A stretch of 46,681 nt of DNA from the NCBI RefSeq assembly GCF_022179445.1, contig NZ_BPQU01000037.1, forward strand, positions 1 to 46,681, in the 5' to 3' direction. This DNA comes from Methylobacterium mesophilicum. Its GTDB lineage: Bacteria; Pseudomonadota; Alphaproteobacteria; Rhizobiales; Beijerinckiaceae. The position numbers and the translations under genes were made by a program. The notes below the pieces were generated by a model. That model searched no databases. It saw nothing but the letters and a program-made list of their open reading frames with translations, and was not told where the DNA came from. The stretch's first letter is position 1. Each line of letters begins with the position of its first letter. Positions 8,387 to 16,107 of this stretch are shown piece after piece.

Positions 8387-8689
8387 ATGAACGCCCTGAT
8401 CTGGCTCTTCGACACGGTCGTCCAGCTCTTCATCTACGTCCTCATCGCCAGCGCGGTCCTGAGCTGGCTGGTGGCGTTCAACGTGGTGAACGTCCGCAAC
8501 CCGATCGTCGCCCAGATCGGCGAGGTGCTCTACCGGATCACCGAGCCGGTGCTGCGGCCGATCCGCAACCTGCTGCCCAATCTCGGCGGCGTCGACATCT
8601 CGCCGATCATCCTGATCCTGCTGCTGCTGTTCATCAGCAAGCTTCTGCACGAGTATGCCGTGCCCCAGGCTTACATGTACGCGCAGTAG
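8387..8689 (+). CDS. YggT-family integral membrane protein
   Basis: A 100-aa YggT family protein. It has two hydrophobic helices (residues 5-30 and 70-88) separated by the family signature FNVVNVRNPIVAQIGEVLYRITEPVLRPIRNLLPNLGGVDISPIILIL. YggT proteins occur widely in bacteria and have been linked to osmotic or membrane homeostasis, with no firm biochemistry. The length is typical. It precedes the mesaconyl-CoA hydratase-like gene by six bases, so the two are probably co-transcribed. Confidence 0.92.
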   Translation: MNALIWLFDTVVQLFIYVLIASAVLSWLVAFNVVNVRNPIVAQIGEVLYRITEPVLRPIRNLLPNLGGVDISPIILILLLLFISKLLHEYAVPQAYMYAQ

Positions 8690-8695
8690 GATCGA

Positions 8696-9745
8696 GTGAC
8701 CGTGAAAACCAACCCCGGCCGGTTCTTCGAGGATTTCCGCCTCGGCGAGACCATCCGCCACGCCACGCCCCGCACCGTCACGGTGGGCGACGTGGCGCTC
8801 TACACCGGCCTCTACGGCCCGCGCTTCGCCGTGCAGTCGTCGGACGCCTTCGCCCGGGCCTTCGGCTACCCGAAGAGCCCGCTCGACGACCTGCTGACCT
8901 TCCACATGGTGTTCGGCAAGACCGTGCCGGACGTCTCCCTCAACGCGCTGGCCAACCTCGGCTACGCGGAGGGCGGGTTCCGCCGGCCGGTCTATCCGGG
9001 CGAGACCGTGTCGACCGTCTCCGAGGTGATCGGCCTCAAGGAGAGCTCGAACCGGCAGACCGGCGTGGTCTACGTGCGCTCGGTGGGCTCCGACGAGGCC
9101 GGCGAGACCGTGCTGAGCTATTGCCGCTGGGTCCTGGTGCGCAAGCGCGACCCGGAGGCCGCCATCGCCGAGGAGCACGTCCCGAGCCTGGCCAAGGTGG
9201 TCGATCCGCAGGACCTCGCGGGCGCCCTGCCGAAGCTCTCGGCCGCCGCCTACGATTCGGAACTCGCCGGCAGCCCGCACCGCTTCGGCGACTACGCGGT
9301 GGGCGAGAAGATCGACCACGTCGACGGCATGACCGTCGAGGAGGCCGAGCACCAGATCGCCACGCGCCTGTTCCAGAACACCGCCAAGGTCCATTTCGAC
9401 GGCCTGGCCGCCAAGGACACCCGGTTCGGCCGCCGGCTGATCTATGGCGGGCACGTGATCTCGCTGGCCCGGGCGCTCAGCTTCAACGGCCTGGGCAACG
9501 CCTTCGCGCTCGCCGGCATCAATGCCGGCCGCCACGTGGCGCCGCTGTTTGCCGGCGACACGGTCTACGCCTGGAGCGAGGTCCTGGCCGCGGCCGACGT
9601 CGGGCGCGACGATGTCGGGCTCCTGCGCCTGCGCACGGTCGCCACCAAGAACCAGCCCTGCGGCGCCTTCCCGGACCGCACCGGCGAGGGCTACGACCCG
9701 GCCGTGATCCTCGACCTGGATTACTGGGCGTTCGTGCCGAAGTAG
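8696..9745 (+). CDS. MaoC-family dehydratase, probable mesaconyl-CoA hydratase
   Basis: A 349-aa protein with two hotdog/MaoC-like halves. The first (about 10-155) begins GRFFEDFRLGETIRHATPRTVTVGDVALYTGLYG. The second (about 190-345) has HFDGLAAKDTRFGRRLIYGGHVISLARALSFNGLGNA. This length and architecture match mesaconyl-CoA hydratase, which hydrates mesaconyl-C1-CoA to beta-methylmalyl-CoA in the ethylmalonyl-CoA pathway used by methylotrophic alphaproteobacteria for glyoxylate regeneration. The start is GTG at 8696, seven bases after the YggT stop (a GTG at 8702 is possible). The specific enzyme call comes from overall resemblance; a general enoyl-CoA hydratase-2 role is the fallback. Confidence 0.82.
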   Translation: MTVKTNPGRFFEDFRLGETIRHATPRTVTVGDVALYTGLYGPRFAVQSSDAFARAFGYPKSPLDDLLTFHMVFGKTVPDVSLNALANLGYAEGGFRRPVYPGETVSTVSEVIGLKESSNRQTGVVYVRSVGSDEAGETVLSYCRWVLVRKRDPEAAIAEEHVPSLAKVVDPQDLAGALPKLSAAAYDSELAGSPHRFGDYAVGEKIDHVDGMTVEEAEHQIATRLFQNTAKVHFDGLAAKDTRFGRRLIYGGHVISLARALSFNGLGNAFALAGINAGRHVAPLFAGDTVYAWSEVLAAADVGRDDVGLLRLRTVATKNQPCGAFPDRTGEGYDPAVILDLDYWAFVPK

Positions 9746-10029
9746 GGGCGCCACGGGACGCGCGGCCCGGATTCGGGGGCGCGCGCTGTCCCGCCTCCGT
9801 CCGGGGCTGTCGGGCGCGGCAGATTTTCGGAGGGCCCGGGTCCTCCGGATGGCGCACATCCCTCACCCCAACTGTCGCGCCCGATGACGACCGATGTGGA
9901 AACGCCGTAGCCTCTGCGGGGACGGGGCCAGCGGGTGCCGGTCTGCATTGCTCTCGTCCAACGCCGACCAGTAGGATGGCCCGCACCCGCTGCCTAGCGG
10001 GCACGAGTCCGACCCGTTGGGAGCCCCCG

Positions 10030-10605
10030 GTGGATCCCGTCCCGTCGATGCCGGAGGCCGTGACGGTCAGGCCGGCGGTCCTGGACGATGCGCAGGCCAT
10101 CGCGGCGATCCATGTCGCCGCGTGGCGGGAAACCTATGCCGGGCTCCTGCCCGCCGGGATGATCGCCGCCCAGACGGTGGAGCGGCGGTTCGCGATGTGG
10201 ACGCGCATCCTCGGCGATCCAGCCTCCGGCACGGCGGTCGAGGTCGCCGAGGAGGGCGCCGGCCTCGTCGGATTCGGGTCCTGCGGCGCCCAGCGCTCTG
10301 CCGAGCTGGCAGCGGACGGCTTCGGCGGCGAGGTCAGCGCGGTCTACGTCCTGCGATCCGCCCAGCGGCGCGGGACCGGTACCGCCCTGATGGCCGCGCT
10401 GGCGGCGCGCCTGAACCAGGCCGGGCATCGTGCCGCCAGCCTGTGGGTCCTGAGCGAGAACCTTTCGGCCCGGCGGTTCTACGAGCGCCTCGGCGGCGTC
10501 GCGGTCGGGGCGCGGAAGGAGCACCGGGAGGACGGCAGCCTCGTGGAAGTCGCCTATGGCTGGCGCGATTGCGCTGCGATCCGACGGGGGGCGGCTTCGG
10601 GCTGA
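10030..10605 (+). CDS. GNAT-family N-acetyltransferase
   Basis: A 191-aa acetyltransferase. Motif A, the acetyl-CoA site, is visible as VSAVYVLRSAQRRGTGTALMAALAARL (R-R-G-x-G at about residues 113-118), followed by SLWVLSENLSARRFYERLGG, the motif B region typical of ribosomal-protein or small-molecule GNATs. The start is GTG at 10030, preceded by GGGAG at 10019-10023; an ATG at 10048 would remove six residues. The 284 bp upstream hold only a CGGAGG/CCTCCG hairpin (9828-9847) with no T-run. Substrate unknown. Confidence 0.85.
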   Translation: MDPVPSMPEAVTVRPAVLDDAQAIAAIHVAAWRETYAGLLPAGMIAAQTVERRFAMWTRILGDPASGTAVEVAEEGAGLVGFGSCGAQRSAELAADGFGGEVSAVYVLRSAQRRGTGTALMAALAARLNQAGHRAASLWVLSENLSARRFYERLGGVAVGARKEHREDGSLVEVAYGWRDCAAIRRGAASG

Positions 10606-10613
10606 AGCGCGCG

Positions 10614-10690
10614 CCCATCATTGCGAGCGCAGCGCAGCAACCCTGGACCACGCCACGTTCGGAGATCGCGACGCCTCGCTCGCGATGGCG
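10614..10690. repeat. Dispersed inverted-repeat element (BIME-like)
   Basis: Two facing arms, CATTGCGAGCGCAGCG at about 10619-10634 on the plus strand and CATCGCGAGCGAGGCG on the minus strand ending at 10686, form a long imperfect hairpin. The sequence resembles the ATTGCGAGCG...AGCAA repeat found between genes in many Rhizobiales genomes. It lies between convergent GNAT and DUF6894 genes, the usual location of such elements. Confidence 0.6.
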
Positions 10691-10811
10691 GCGCCGGCCG
10701 AGCGCATCCGAAAGCGCCTCCCCCCGGGCGTGACCGATCCACAAAAACCCCGACCCGGGCATCCGGGCGCGCGCGATGCCGTATGGCCGAACGCCCCGGA
10801 CGAAACACCGA

Positions 10812-11057
10812 TCAGGCCGCGAGGGGCCGCTCCGCCACCGGCTGCCGGAACGGCTGCACCAGGACGCGCCGGCCGCTGAGGTCGTGCACGCTCACCCGCC
10901 AGTCCGACCAGTCGGTCCGGTCGGACAGCGACCGCATCACGTCGGCGGCGACCCGGCGGGCGCGCACGGTGAGGCGCCCGGCCGCGCGGATCTCCGCGCC
11001 GCGGGCGTCGAAGACGCATTCCAGGCCATTGGTGCAGTGGAACCGGTATCGGGCCAT
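10812..11057 (-). CDS. DUF6894-type small protein
   Basis: An 81-aa protein starting MARYRFHCTNGLECVFDARGAEI, which matches the opening pattern of the DUF6894 family (M-x-R-Y-x-F-x...-D-x-x-G-x-E), abundant in Methylobacterium and related genera. The middle is arginine-rich (LTVRARRVAADVMRSL) and the end returns to a strand, WRVSVHDLSGRRVLVQPF. A GGAG-type ribosome-binding site lies just upstream of the ATG. Function unknown; the family is cytoplasmic and often multicopy. Confidence 0.7.
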   Translation of the reverse strand: MARYRFHCTNGLECVFDARGAEIRAAGRLTVRARRVAADVMRSLSDRTDWSDWRVSVHDLSGRRVLVQPFRQPVAERPLAA

Positions 11058-11356
11058 CGGGGCTCCTGCCTCGTCCTGCGCGGCGGCGGTTGAATGTTCT
11101 ATATATGTTCTTTTTCGGGACGGACAGGCCCGGGTGCGATCCGCCGCAGGTTATCCCGGGGTCCGCCGGCCCGCGCGACGACCGGCACGGGGGGAGGGCG
11201 GCCCGTCTCGTCCGGGAGAGGCGATCGGCCGGCCCGGGGCGTCGCCCGAAAACGACAGTCTTCGGGCCATACACAATGACGGCCCGCGCCACAGATAGGC
11301 CTCTCCCCCCCGGTCCGGGGCCGGGCCCCCGCATCCGGTCGTCGAGTGAGCATCCC
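11058..11356. other. Intergenic region between DUF6894 and AraC-type genes
   Basis: About 300 bp between divergent genes. An AT-rich patch near 11093-11115 contains a direct repeat, TGTTCT-N5-TGTTCT, and could hold the promoter of the minus-strand gene. The rest is GC-rich, open by chance and shows no gene. No terminator-like hairpin with a T-run is seen. Confidence 0.4.
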
Positions 11357-12340
11357 GTGTCGGCCCACCGCGTCAGAACGCTTGTCCAGAGCACGGCCGA
11401 GGTCGAACCCGAGCGGGCCTTCGAGTTCTGGCGCCACACCGCGCTGGCCATGACCGGCGTCGTCAGCAGCGGGCTGGACCGGTCGCCCGCGTTCGCGGCC
11501 CGGCGCCTCGTGGCCGAGACCGCGCACAGCACCCTCCTGCACACGCAGAGCCGGACCATCGACATCGCCCGGCCGGCGCAGCACATCCGGCGGGACGGAC
11601 GCGACGCCATGGCGATCGCCGTGTTCGTCCGGGGCACCGGATACGCCGAGCAGGGCAACCGCGGCGCCCGGATGGCGCCCGGCGACATCAGCATCGTCGA
11701 CGCCAGCCGTCCCTATCGCGCCGGCGGCTACGAGGATTACGAGGAGATCCGGCTGATCACGTCGCGGGCCCTGTTCCGGGCCCATGTCGGCGAGCCCGAG
11801 ACCTTCGCCGGGCACACGATCGGCAGGGGCCATCTCAACACCCTGTTCGTGTCCTACCTGCAGGCCTATGCCGGGCAGGTCGCCACCATGTCCGAGGCCC
11901 AGGCAGGGATCGCGGTCGAGGGGGGCCTGCACCTGCTGCGCAGTTTCACGGGGGTGTCGGAGGATCCGATCCCGGTCGACGCGCTGAGGTCCCTGGCCTC
12001 GGTCCACATCCAGCGTCGCCTGCACGATCCGGAATTCGGCCCGGACGCCCTGTGCCGGACCCTGTGCGTGTCCCGCAGCCGGCTCTACGCCGCCTTCGCG
12101 GACGGCGACGGCGTCGCGGCGTCGATCCGCGACGCGCGCCTGGAGCGCGCGCGCCGCTACCTCTCCGTCCCGGCGCACGCGCACGACAGCATCGCGACCA
12201 TCATGCTCCGGTGCGGCTTCACCGACGCGTCGGCCTTCAGCCGGGCGTTCCGTCGGCGCTTCGGGATCGCGGCGCGCGACGTCCGGACGCCGAGGTCCGG
12301 GGACCGCCTCCCGGCCGCCGGCTCTCACGCCGCGATCTGA
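11357..12340 (+). CDS. AraC-family regulator (copy 1)
   Basis: A 327-aa regulator with an N-terminal AraC_binding_2-like sensor domain (VEPERAFEFWRHTAL...) and a C-terminal double helix-turn-helix at about residues 220-315 (LCRTLCVSRSRLYAAFAD and IATIMLRCGFTDASAFSRAFRRRFG). The start is GTG at 11357, where similarity to the second AraC gene of this window begins; the frame stays open upstream but is not conserved there. The paralogue at 16108 shares the VEP-RAF-FW N-terminus and the GFTDA--F-RAFRRRF second helix, so the pair probably arose by duplication. Target unknown; the diguanylate cyclase and MFS gene lie between the copies. Confidence 0.85.
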   Translation: MSAHRVRTLVQSTAEVEPERAFEFWRHTALAMTGVVSSGLDRSPAFAARRLVAETAHSTLLHTQSRTIDIARPAQHIRRDGRDAMAIAVFVRGTGYAEQGNRGARMAPGDISIVDASRPYRAGGYEDYEEIRLITSRALFRAHVGEPETFAGHTIGRGHLNTLFVSYLQAYAGQVATMSEAQAGIAVEGGLHLLRSFTGVSEDPIPVDALRSLASVHIQRRLHDPEFGPDALCRTLCVSRSRLYAAFADGDGVAASIRDARLERARRYLSVPAHAHDSIATIMLRCGFTDASAFSRAFRRRFGIAARDVRTPRSGDRLPAAGSHAAI

Positions 12341-12341
12341 C

Positions 12342-12385
12342 GCGCTCGCTTACGCCGAACCGGTATCCACTGCGGCGGCGAGCGC
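12342..12385. repeat. Methylobacterium-type intergenic palindrome, copy 1
   Basis: A hairpin between convergent genes: GCGCTCGC (12342-12349) pairs with GCGAGCGC (12378-12385) around a loop containing CGAACCGGTATCCACT. The same layout (stem, CGAACCGG-A-CCACT, stem, then CTAG) recurs at 15481-15523. The stems differ in sequence but remain complementary. It could act as a transcription end or RNA-stability element. Confidence 0.65.
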
Positions 12386-12386
12386 T

Positions 12387-13829
12387 CTAGGAAAGCGCGC
12401 CCCGATCCGGGCGCCCGGCCCACCGGTAGGTGCCGCGGCCCTGGGCCTTGGCCTGGTACAGGGCCCGGTCGGCGCTCTGGTAGATCGCGTCGGGCTCGAT
12501 CCCGTCGGCCGGGATCAGGGCGACGCCGATGCTGACGCCCACGGACACGTCGCTGCCGTCGATCCGGCAGGGGGTGCCGATCGTCCGGGTCAGGCGCTCG
12601 GCCAGGATGGCCGCGTCGGCGGGCTGGTGCAGGCCGGTCTGGATGACCACGAACTCGTCGCCCCCCAGGCGCGCCAGCGTGTCCTCGATCCGCACGACGG
12701 CCCGCATCCGGTCCGCGAGGATGCGCAGCAGGGCGTCGCCCGCGGCGTGACCGAGGGTGTCGTTGACGGCCTTGAACCCGTCGAGGTCGAGGCACAGCAG
12801 CGCGCAGCCGGGACCGCCGCGCCTCACCAGGGCGATCTCCCGGAGGAACTGCTCCCGGAACCGGGTCCGGTTGGCGAGCCCCGTGAGGGGATCGTGATGC
12901 GCGAGGTGGGCGATCTGCTGCTCGGCGCGCTTGCGGTCGGTGATGTCGAAGGTCAGGCCGACGACCCATTCCGGTTCGCCCCGGTCGTCGAGCTCGACCC
13001 GGCCGGTTCCGCTGACCCAGCGCGTCTCGCCGTTCGCGCGAACGATGCGGAACTCGGTCTCGAAGGTGCCGCGCGTGGCGATGGCGCGGCCGAGGGCGGT
13101 CAGGGTCCGGTCGGCGTCGTCCGGATGCACCAGCGGCCGCCAGTCCCGCGCGACGTCGATCTCGATCTCGGCCTCGCCCAGCCCGTGCTGCCGGGCCATC
13201 TCGGCCGAGATGAGCGCCCGCCCGGTGGCGACCCGGTAGTGCCACGTCCCGGCCTGGGCGGCCTTCAGGGCGAGGTCGAGCAGCAGGGACTTCTCCGCGA
13301 GCGTCTGGTGCATCACGCGGCTGTCGGTCTCCGCCCGGAGATCCTCGACGAGCCGGCGCTGCTGCGCGAGCAGGCGCCGCGCCTCCGCCTCGGCGCCGAT
13401 CAGCCCGGCGGTCACCCGCCGCACCACGTCGATCAGGACGATGTCGATCCCGGCGACGAGGGTGAACAGGGCCAGCGTGGTGAGGACCGCGCGGTCGAGG
13501 AAGAACGAGCCCAGGGGCGGGATGAAGACGTACCACGCCGCCACGCCGGACAGGACCGCGCAGACGGTGCCGGCGCGCGCGCCGCACAGGAAGGTCGACA
13601 GGATGACGGCGGGGAAGAACGTGAAGAACGGAAAGCCCGGCGGCAGGACGGGATGGAGCGCGAGGCGCAGCAGGAGCGCGACCAGGAAGGCGGCCGTGCC
13701 GACCGCGACGCCGGGCACCGGCTGCCGGAGCCTCCCGCTCGCCGCCATCGACAGCTTCAGGATCTGGATCGCTCGCCCATCCGGTGCGTCGGCGTCGGCA
13801 CCAAGAACAGCGGCGGTTCTCATCGTCAC
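12387..13829 (-). CDS. Membrane-bound PAS-GGDEF diguanylate cyclase
   Basis: A 480-aa enzyme making cyclic di-GMP from two GTP. The N-terminal membrane part (about residues 38-140) has three or four helices and resembles the DUF4118 sensor region (PFFTFFPAVILSTFLCGARAG). A coiled region leads to a PAS/PAC domain (about 185-305, ending EWVVGLTFDITDRKRAEQQ) and the GGDEF domain (about 315-475). The active-site motif GGDEF (389-393) is intact. An RxxD inhibitory site (RIED, 380-383) has the canonical five-residue spacing, so product inhibition is expected. It is divergent from the MFS transporter. The PAS ligand is unknown. Confidence 0.93.
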   Translation of the reverse strand: MTMRTAAVLGADADAPDGRAIQILKLSMAASGRLRQPVPGVAVGTAAFLVALLLRLALHPVLPPGFPFFTFFPAVILSTFLCGARAGTVCAVLSGVAAWYVFIPPLGSFFLDRAVLTTLALFTLVAGIDIVLIDVVRRVTAGLIGAEAEARRLLAQQRRLVEDLRAETDSRVMHQTLAEKSLLLDLALKAAQAGTWHYRVATGRALISAEMARQHGLGEAEIEIDVARDWRPLVHPDDADRTLTALGRAIATRGTFETEFRIVRANGETRWVSGTGRVELDDRGEPEWVVGLTFDITDRKRAEQQIAHLAHHDPLTGLANRTRFREQFLREIALVRRGGPGCALLCLDLDGFKAVNDTLGHAAGDALLRILADRMRAVVRIEDTLARLGGDEFVVIQTGLHQPADAAILAERLTRTIGTPCRIDGSDVSVGVSIGVALIPADGIEPDAIYQSADRALYQAKAQGRGTYRWAGRPDRGALS

Positions 13830-13836
13830 GGCTCAA

Positions 13837-13879
13837 GCTTCTATACGGCGATCAGTCACGTATTCATTGCTATAGAAGC
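13837..13879. promoter_or_regulatory. Inverted repeat between GGDEF and MFS genes
   Basis: Perfect 9-bp arms GCTTCTATA (13837-13845) and TATAGAAGC (13871-13879), separated by 25 bp, lie just upstream of the diguanylate cyclase start and in an AT-richer patch of the divergent region. The spacing suits two half-sites on the same DNA face or a transcript hairpin. Either flanking AraC-type regulator could use it; that is inference. Confidence 0.4.
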
Positions 13880-14018
13880 GTTAAAGCAGTCCATCACGTC
13901 TCCGTGTTGGGACTGCCGCGGGCGCGGCCGGGATCGGATTTTGAATCCGGAACAAGCGCCGCTATCAGGGCCGCCCACCGGCTCGATCGCCTGTTGGTCG
14001 AACGCGGAAACCCCTGTG

Positions 14019-15428
14019 GTGAACGACGCATCCGCACGCCCTGCCGCCCCCCGGGGCGCCCCGCCATCCGATCCGCGCGGGTGCCTGACCGCGATCACGG
14101 CCCGGCTCGACGGCCTGCCGCTGACGCGGCTCCACCTGGCGATCCTGGCGGTGTGCACCCTCGGCCTGTTCACCGACGTGGCCGAGGTCGCCCTCAGCAA
14201 CGCCCTGGCGGCGATCTTCCTGGCGCCGCCCCACAGCATGCCGCGGGGCGACCTGTCCCTGCTGCTGGCCTCGGTCTTCGCCGGGGGCGCCGTGGGGGCG
14301 CCGGTCTTCGGCCTGGTCGGCGACCGGTTCGGGCGCCGCCGGGCGCTCCAGGGGACCCTCGCGCTGATGGCGGTGGGGTCGCTGGCCGCGGCGGCGAGTT
14401 CGGGCCTCGCGCAGCTCACCCTGGCCCGGGTCGTGTCGGGCTTCGCGATCGGCGGCTTCCCGCCCCTGGCCGCGACGTATCTCGCGGACGTGATGCCGCC
14501 CCGGCGGCGCGGGGCGATGCTGATGCTCTGCGCCGGGATCGGCTTCCTGGGCGCCTCCGCGGTGATCCTGCTGGTCCAGGGCCTCGCCCCGAGCCCGCCG
14601 CTGGGGATCGCGCCCTGGCGCTGGGCGCTGATCCTGGGCGGGGGCCTGGCCGGGGTCGGCGCCGTCCTGTTCGCCCGGCTGCCGGAATCGCCGCGCTGGC
14701 TCGCCTCGGTCGGCCGGGCCGAGGCCGCCGACCGGGCCTGCCGGCGCTTCGAGGACGCGGCCGGCCTCGCGCCGCAGGAGGGACCCGCCGAGGCCCCCGC
14801 GGCGGAGCCGGCGGCCGGTCCGGTGCGGGCGGGGCTGCGGGCGCTGCTGGCCGAGCCGCGGCAGCTGCGCCGGACCGCGCTGTTCGTCGCGCTCTACGGG
14901 CTCAGTCCCTGGGCGACGGTGGGCTTTCCCCTGCTGAGCGCCGTCGTGATGATCGGCAAGGGCTTTCGGATCGACCAATCCCTGGTCTTCGCCGGGCTGT
15001 CGATGCTGGGGCCGCCGCTCGGAACCCTGCTCACCGCCACGGTGATCGACCGCCTGGAGCGGCGCGCCTGCCTGGTCGTCCTGGCGGGCGCCATGGTGGT
15101 CCTGGGCACGAGCTTCGCCGTCGCCGAGGCCTTCACGACCCTGGTCCTGGTCGGCCTGGCGTTCAACACCGCCGCCGCGATCTACGGCGGCGTCCTCGCG
15201 ATCTACGCGACGGAGCTGCTCTCGACCGCCCTGCGGGCCTCGGCCCTCACCTGCGCCTGGGCGACCGGCCGGATCGCGGCCGCCCTGACCCCGGTGGTCC
15301 TGCTGCCGATCCTCCAAGGCTACGGGATCCACGCCATGTTCGCCGCGATCACCGCGACCCTGGCCGCCAGCTGCGTGCTGGTGCTGCGCGGGCCGCGCGG
15401 CCGGTCGGGACGGCCGGTGGCGCGCTAG
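14019..15428 (+). CDS. MFS transporter (sugar/aromatic-acid symporter type)
   Basis: A 469-aa major facilitator with 12 predicted helices. The conserved loop 2-3 motif is GLVGDRFGRRRALQGTL (G-x-x-x-D-R-x-G-R-R), and the end of helix 6 is followed by LPESPRWL, typical of sugar porter and aromatic acid:H+ symporter members. Helices 1-6 run to about residue 225, a cytoplasmic loop rich in Ala/Pro/Glu follows, then helices 7-12. The start is one of two adjacent GTG codons (14016 or 14019) with a weak ribosome-binding site. It is divergent from the diguanylate cyclase. Substrate cannot be deduced. Confidence 0.87.
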   Translation: MNDASARPAAPRGAPPSDPRGCLTAITARLDGLPLTRLHLAILAVCTLGLFTDVAEVALSNALAAIFLAPPHSMPRGDLSLLLASVFAGGAVGAPVFGLVGDRFGRRRALQGTLALMAVGSLAAAASSGLAQLTLARVVSGFAIGGFPPLAATYLADVMPPRRRGAMLMLCAGIGFLGASAVILLVQGLAPSPPLGIAPWRWALILGGGLAGVGAVLFARLPESPRWLASVGRAEAADRACRRFEDAAGLAPQEGPAEAPAAEPAAGPVRAGLRALLAEPRQLRRTALFVALYGLSPWATVGFPLLSAVVMIGKGFRIDQSLVFAGLSMLGPPLGTLLTATVIDRLERRACLVVLAGAMVVLGTSFAVAEAFTTLVLVGLAFNTAAAIYGGVLAIYATELLSTALRASALTCAWATGRIAAALTPVVLLPILQGYGIHAMFAAITATLAASCVLVLRGPRGRSGRPVAR

Positions 15429-15464
15429 AGCCGTGCCCGACCACGTCGGGTCGGGCACGGCTCT
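15427..15464. repeat. Perfect 16-bp stem hairpin after the MFS gene
   Basis: AGAGCCGTGCCCGACC (15427-15442) pairs perfectly with its complement at 15449-15464 around a 6-nt loop, and overlaps the MFS stop codon. It is followed by the second palindrome at 15481. It may serve as a transcription end for the MFS gene, though the following T-run (TGTTTTGA) is 10 bases away. Confidence 0.6.
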
Positions 15465-15480
15465 AAGCTCCTGTTTTGAC

Positions 15481-15523
15481 GCGCTCTCTTGCGACGAACC
15501 GGAGCCACTTCGTCGGAGAGCGC
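15481..15523. repeat. Methylobacterium-type intergenic palindrome, copy 2
   Basis: Outer stem GCGCTCTC (15481-15488) with GAGAGCGC (15516-15523), inner stem CGACGAA (15492-15498) with TTCGTCG (15509-15515), loop CCGGAGCCAC. It shares the loop core and flanks with the copy at 12342-12385 while the stems covary, a sign that structure is kept. Confidence 0.65.
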
Positions 15524-15699
15524 CCTAGGGCGCCCGGCCCCGCGACGGCTACGGCGCCGCCCGGCAGATCCCTCATTCCGCAGGGTCGTCCTGCGCGAGC
15601 CGGTGACGCCCGTCGGGGCTTTGCCCTAACGGCCCGGCGGTCCGCACCCTATCTCGTCGAGGATCCAGGCCCGCCTTCGGGCCCCGTCGCCCGGGAAAG

Positions 15700-15954
15700 A
15701 TGACCGCCATGACCTCCGTACGGATCCTGCCCGCCCTCCTGCTGATCGGCCTCGCGGGCTCGGCGCAGGCGCAGACCGTTCTGGCCCCCTCCGGCGATTC
15801 CGCGGTGACGCAGCCCGGCGGCACGCAGGGGCGCGGCGCCCGCCACAACCTCCGCCAGGCCGTCCGGGACGGCGACGTGGTCGGCGTCCCACCCGGCGCC
15901 CGCGGCGTCGAACTCGGGCCGCGCCCGCTCCGGCGCGGGCCGTCCCGGCCGTAG
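15700..15954 (+). CDS. Small secreted protein, 84 aa
   Basis: Short protein with a clear signal peptide (VRILPALLLIGLAGSAQAQ, cleavage likely after AQA near residue 24). The mature tail is about 60 residues, rich in Gly, Pro and Arg (HNLRQAVRDGDVVGVPPGARGVELG), with no cysteines and no recognised family. GGGAAAG lies just before the ATG at 15700; an ATG at 15709 is an alternative. It stands alone between the MFS gene and the second AraC regulator. Function unknown. Confidence 0.5.
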   Translation: MTAMTSVRILPALLLIGLAGSAQAQTVLAPSGDSAVTQPGGTQGRGARHNLRQAVRDGDVVGVPPGARGVELGPRPLRRGPSRP

Positions 15955-16107
15955 ACCGGGCAACAGGCCGCCGCTTCGGGAAGACGCGGCGCGCGCCGGC
16001 GGACGTTTACCCCTGGTTGTCTTCCGGGTCGCTCGGCTCTTGCTTTTGTCGACGCGGCCGGCAATCGCTGCGCGGCGGCCGGTTCCGTCCGTAGCGGAGC
16101 TCGCCCC

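Noticed and set aside
9828..9847. CGGAGG/CCTCCG hairpin as a terminator after the MaoC gene
   Set aside because: No T-run on the 3' side in either orientation.
8366..9859. 497-aa minus-strand open frame
   Set aside because: Antisense to YggT and the MaoC gene; its His/Arg/Asp-rich composition is that of a mirror frame of a GC-rich gene.
12325..13836. 503-aa minus frame overlapping the GGDEF gene
   Set aside because: Arg/Pro-rich shadow of the diguanylate cyclase frame, which has clear domains.
13965..15458. 497-aa minus frame opposite the MFS gene
   Set aside because: Gln/Arg/Gly-rich antisense shadow; the MFS motifs on the plus strand decide the coding strand.
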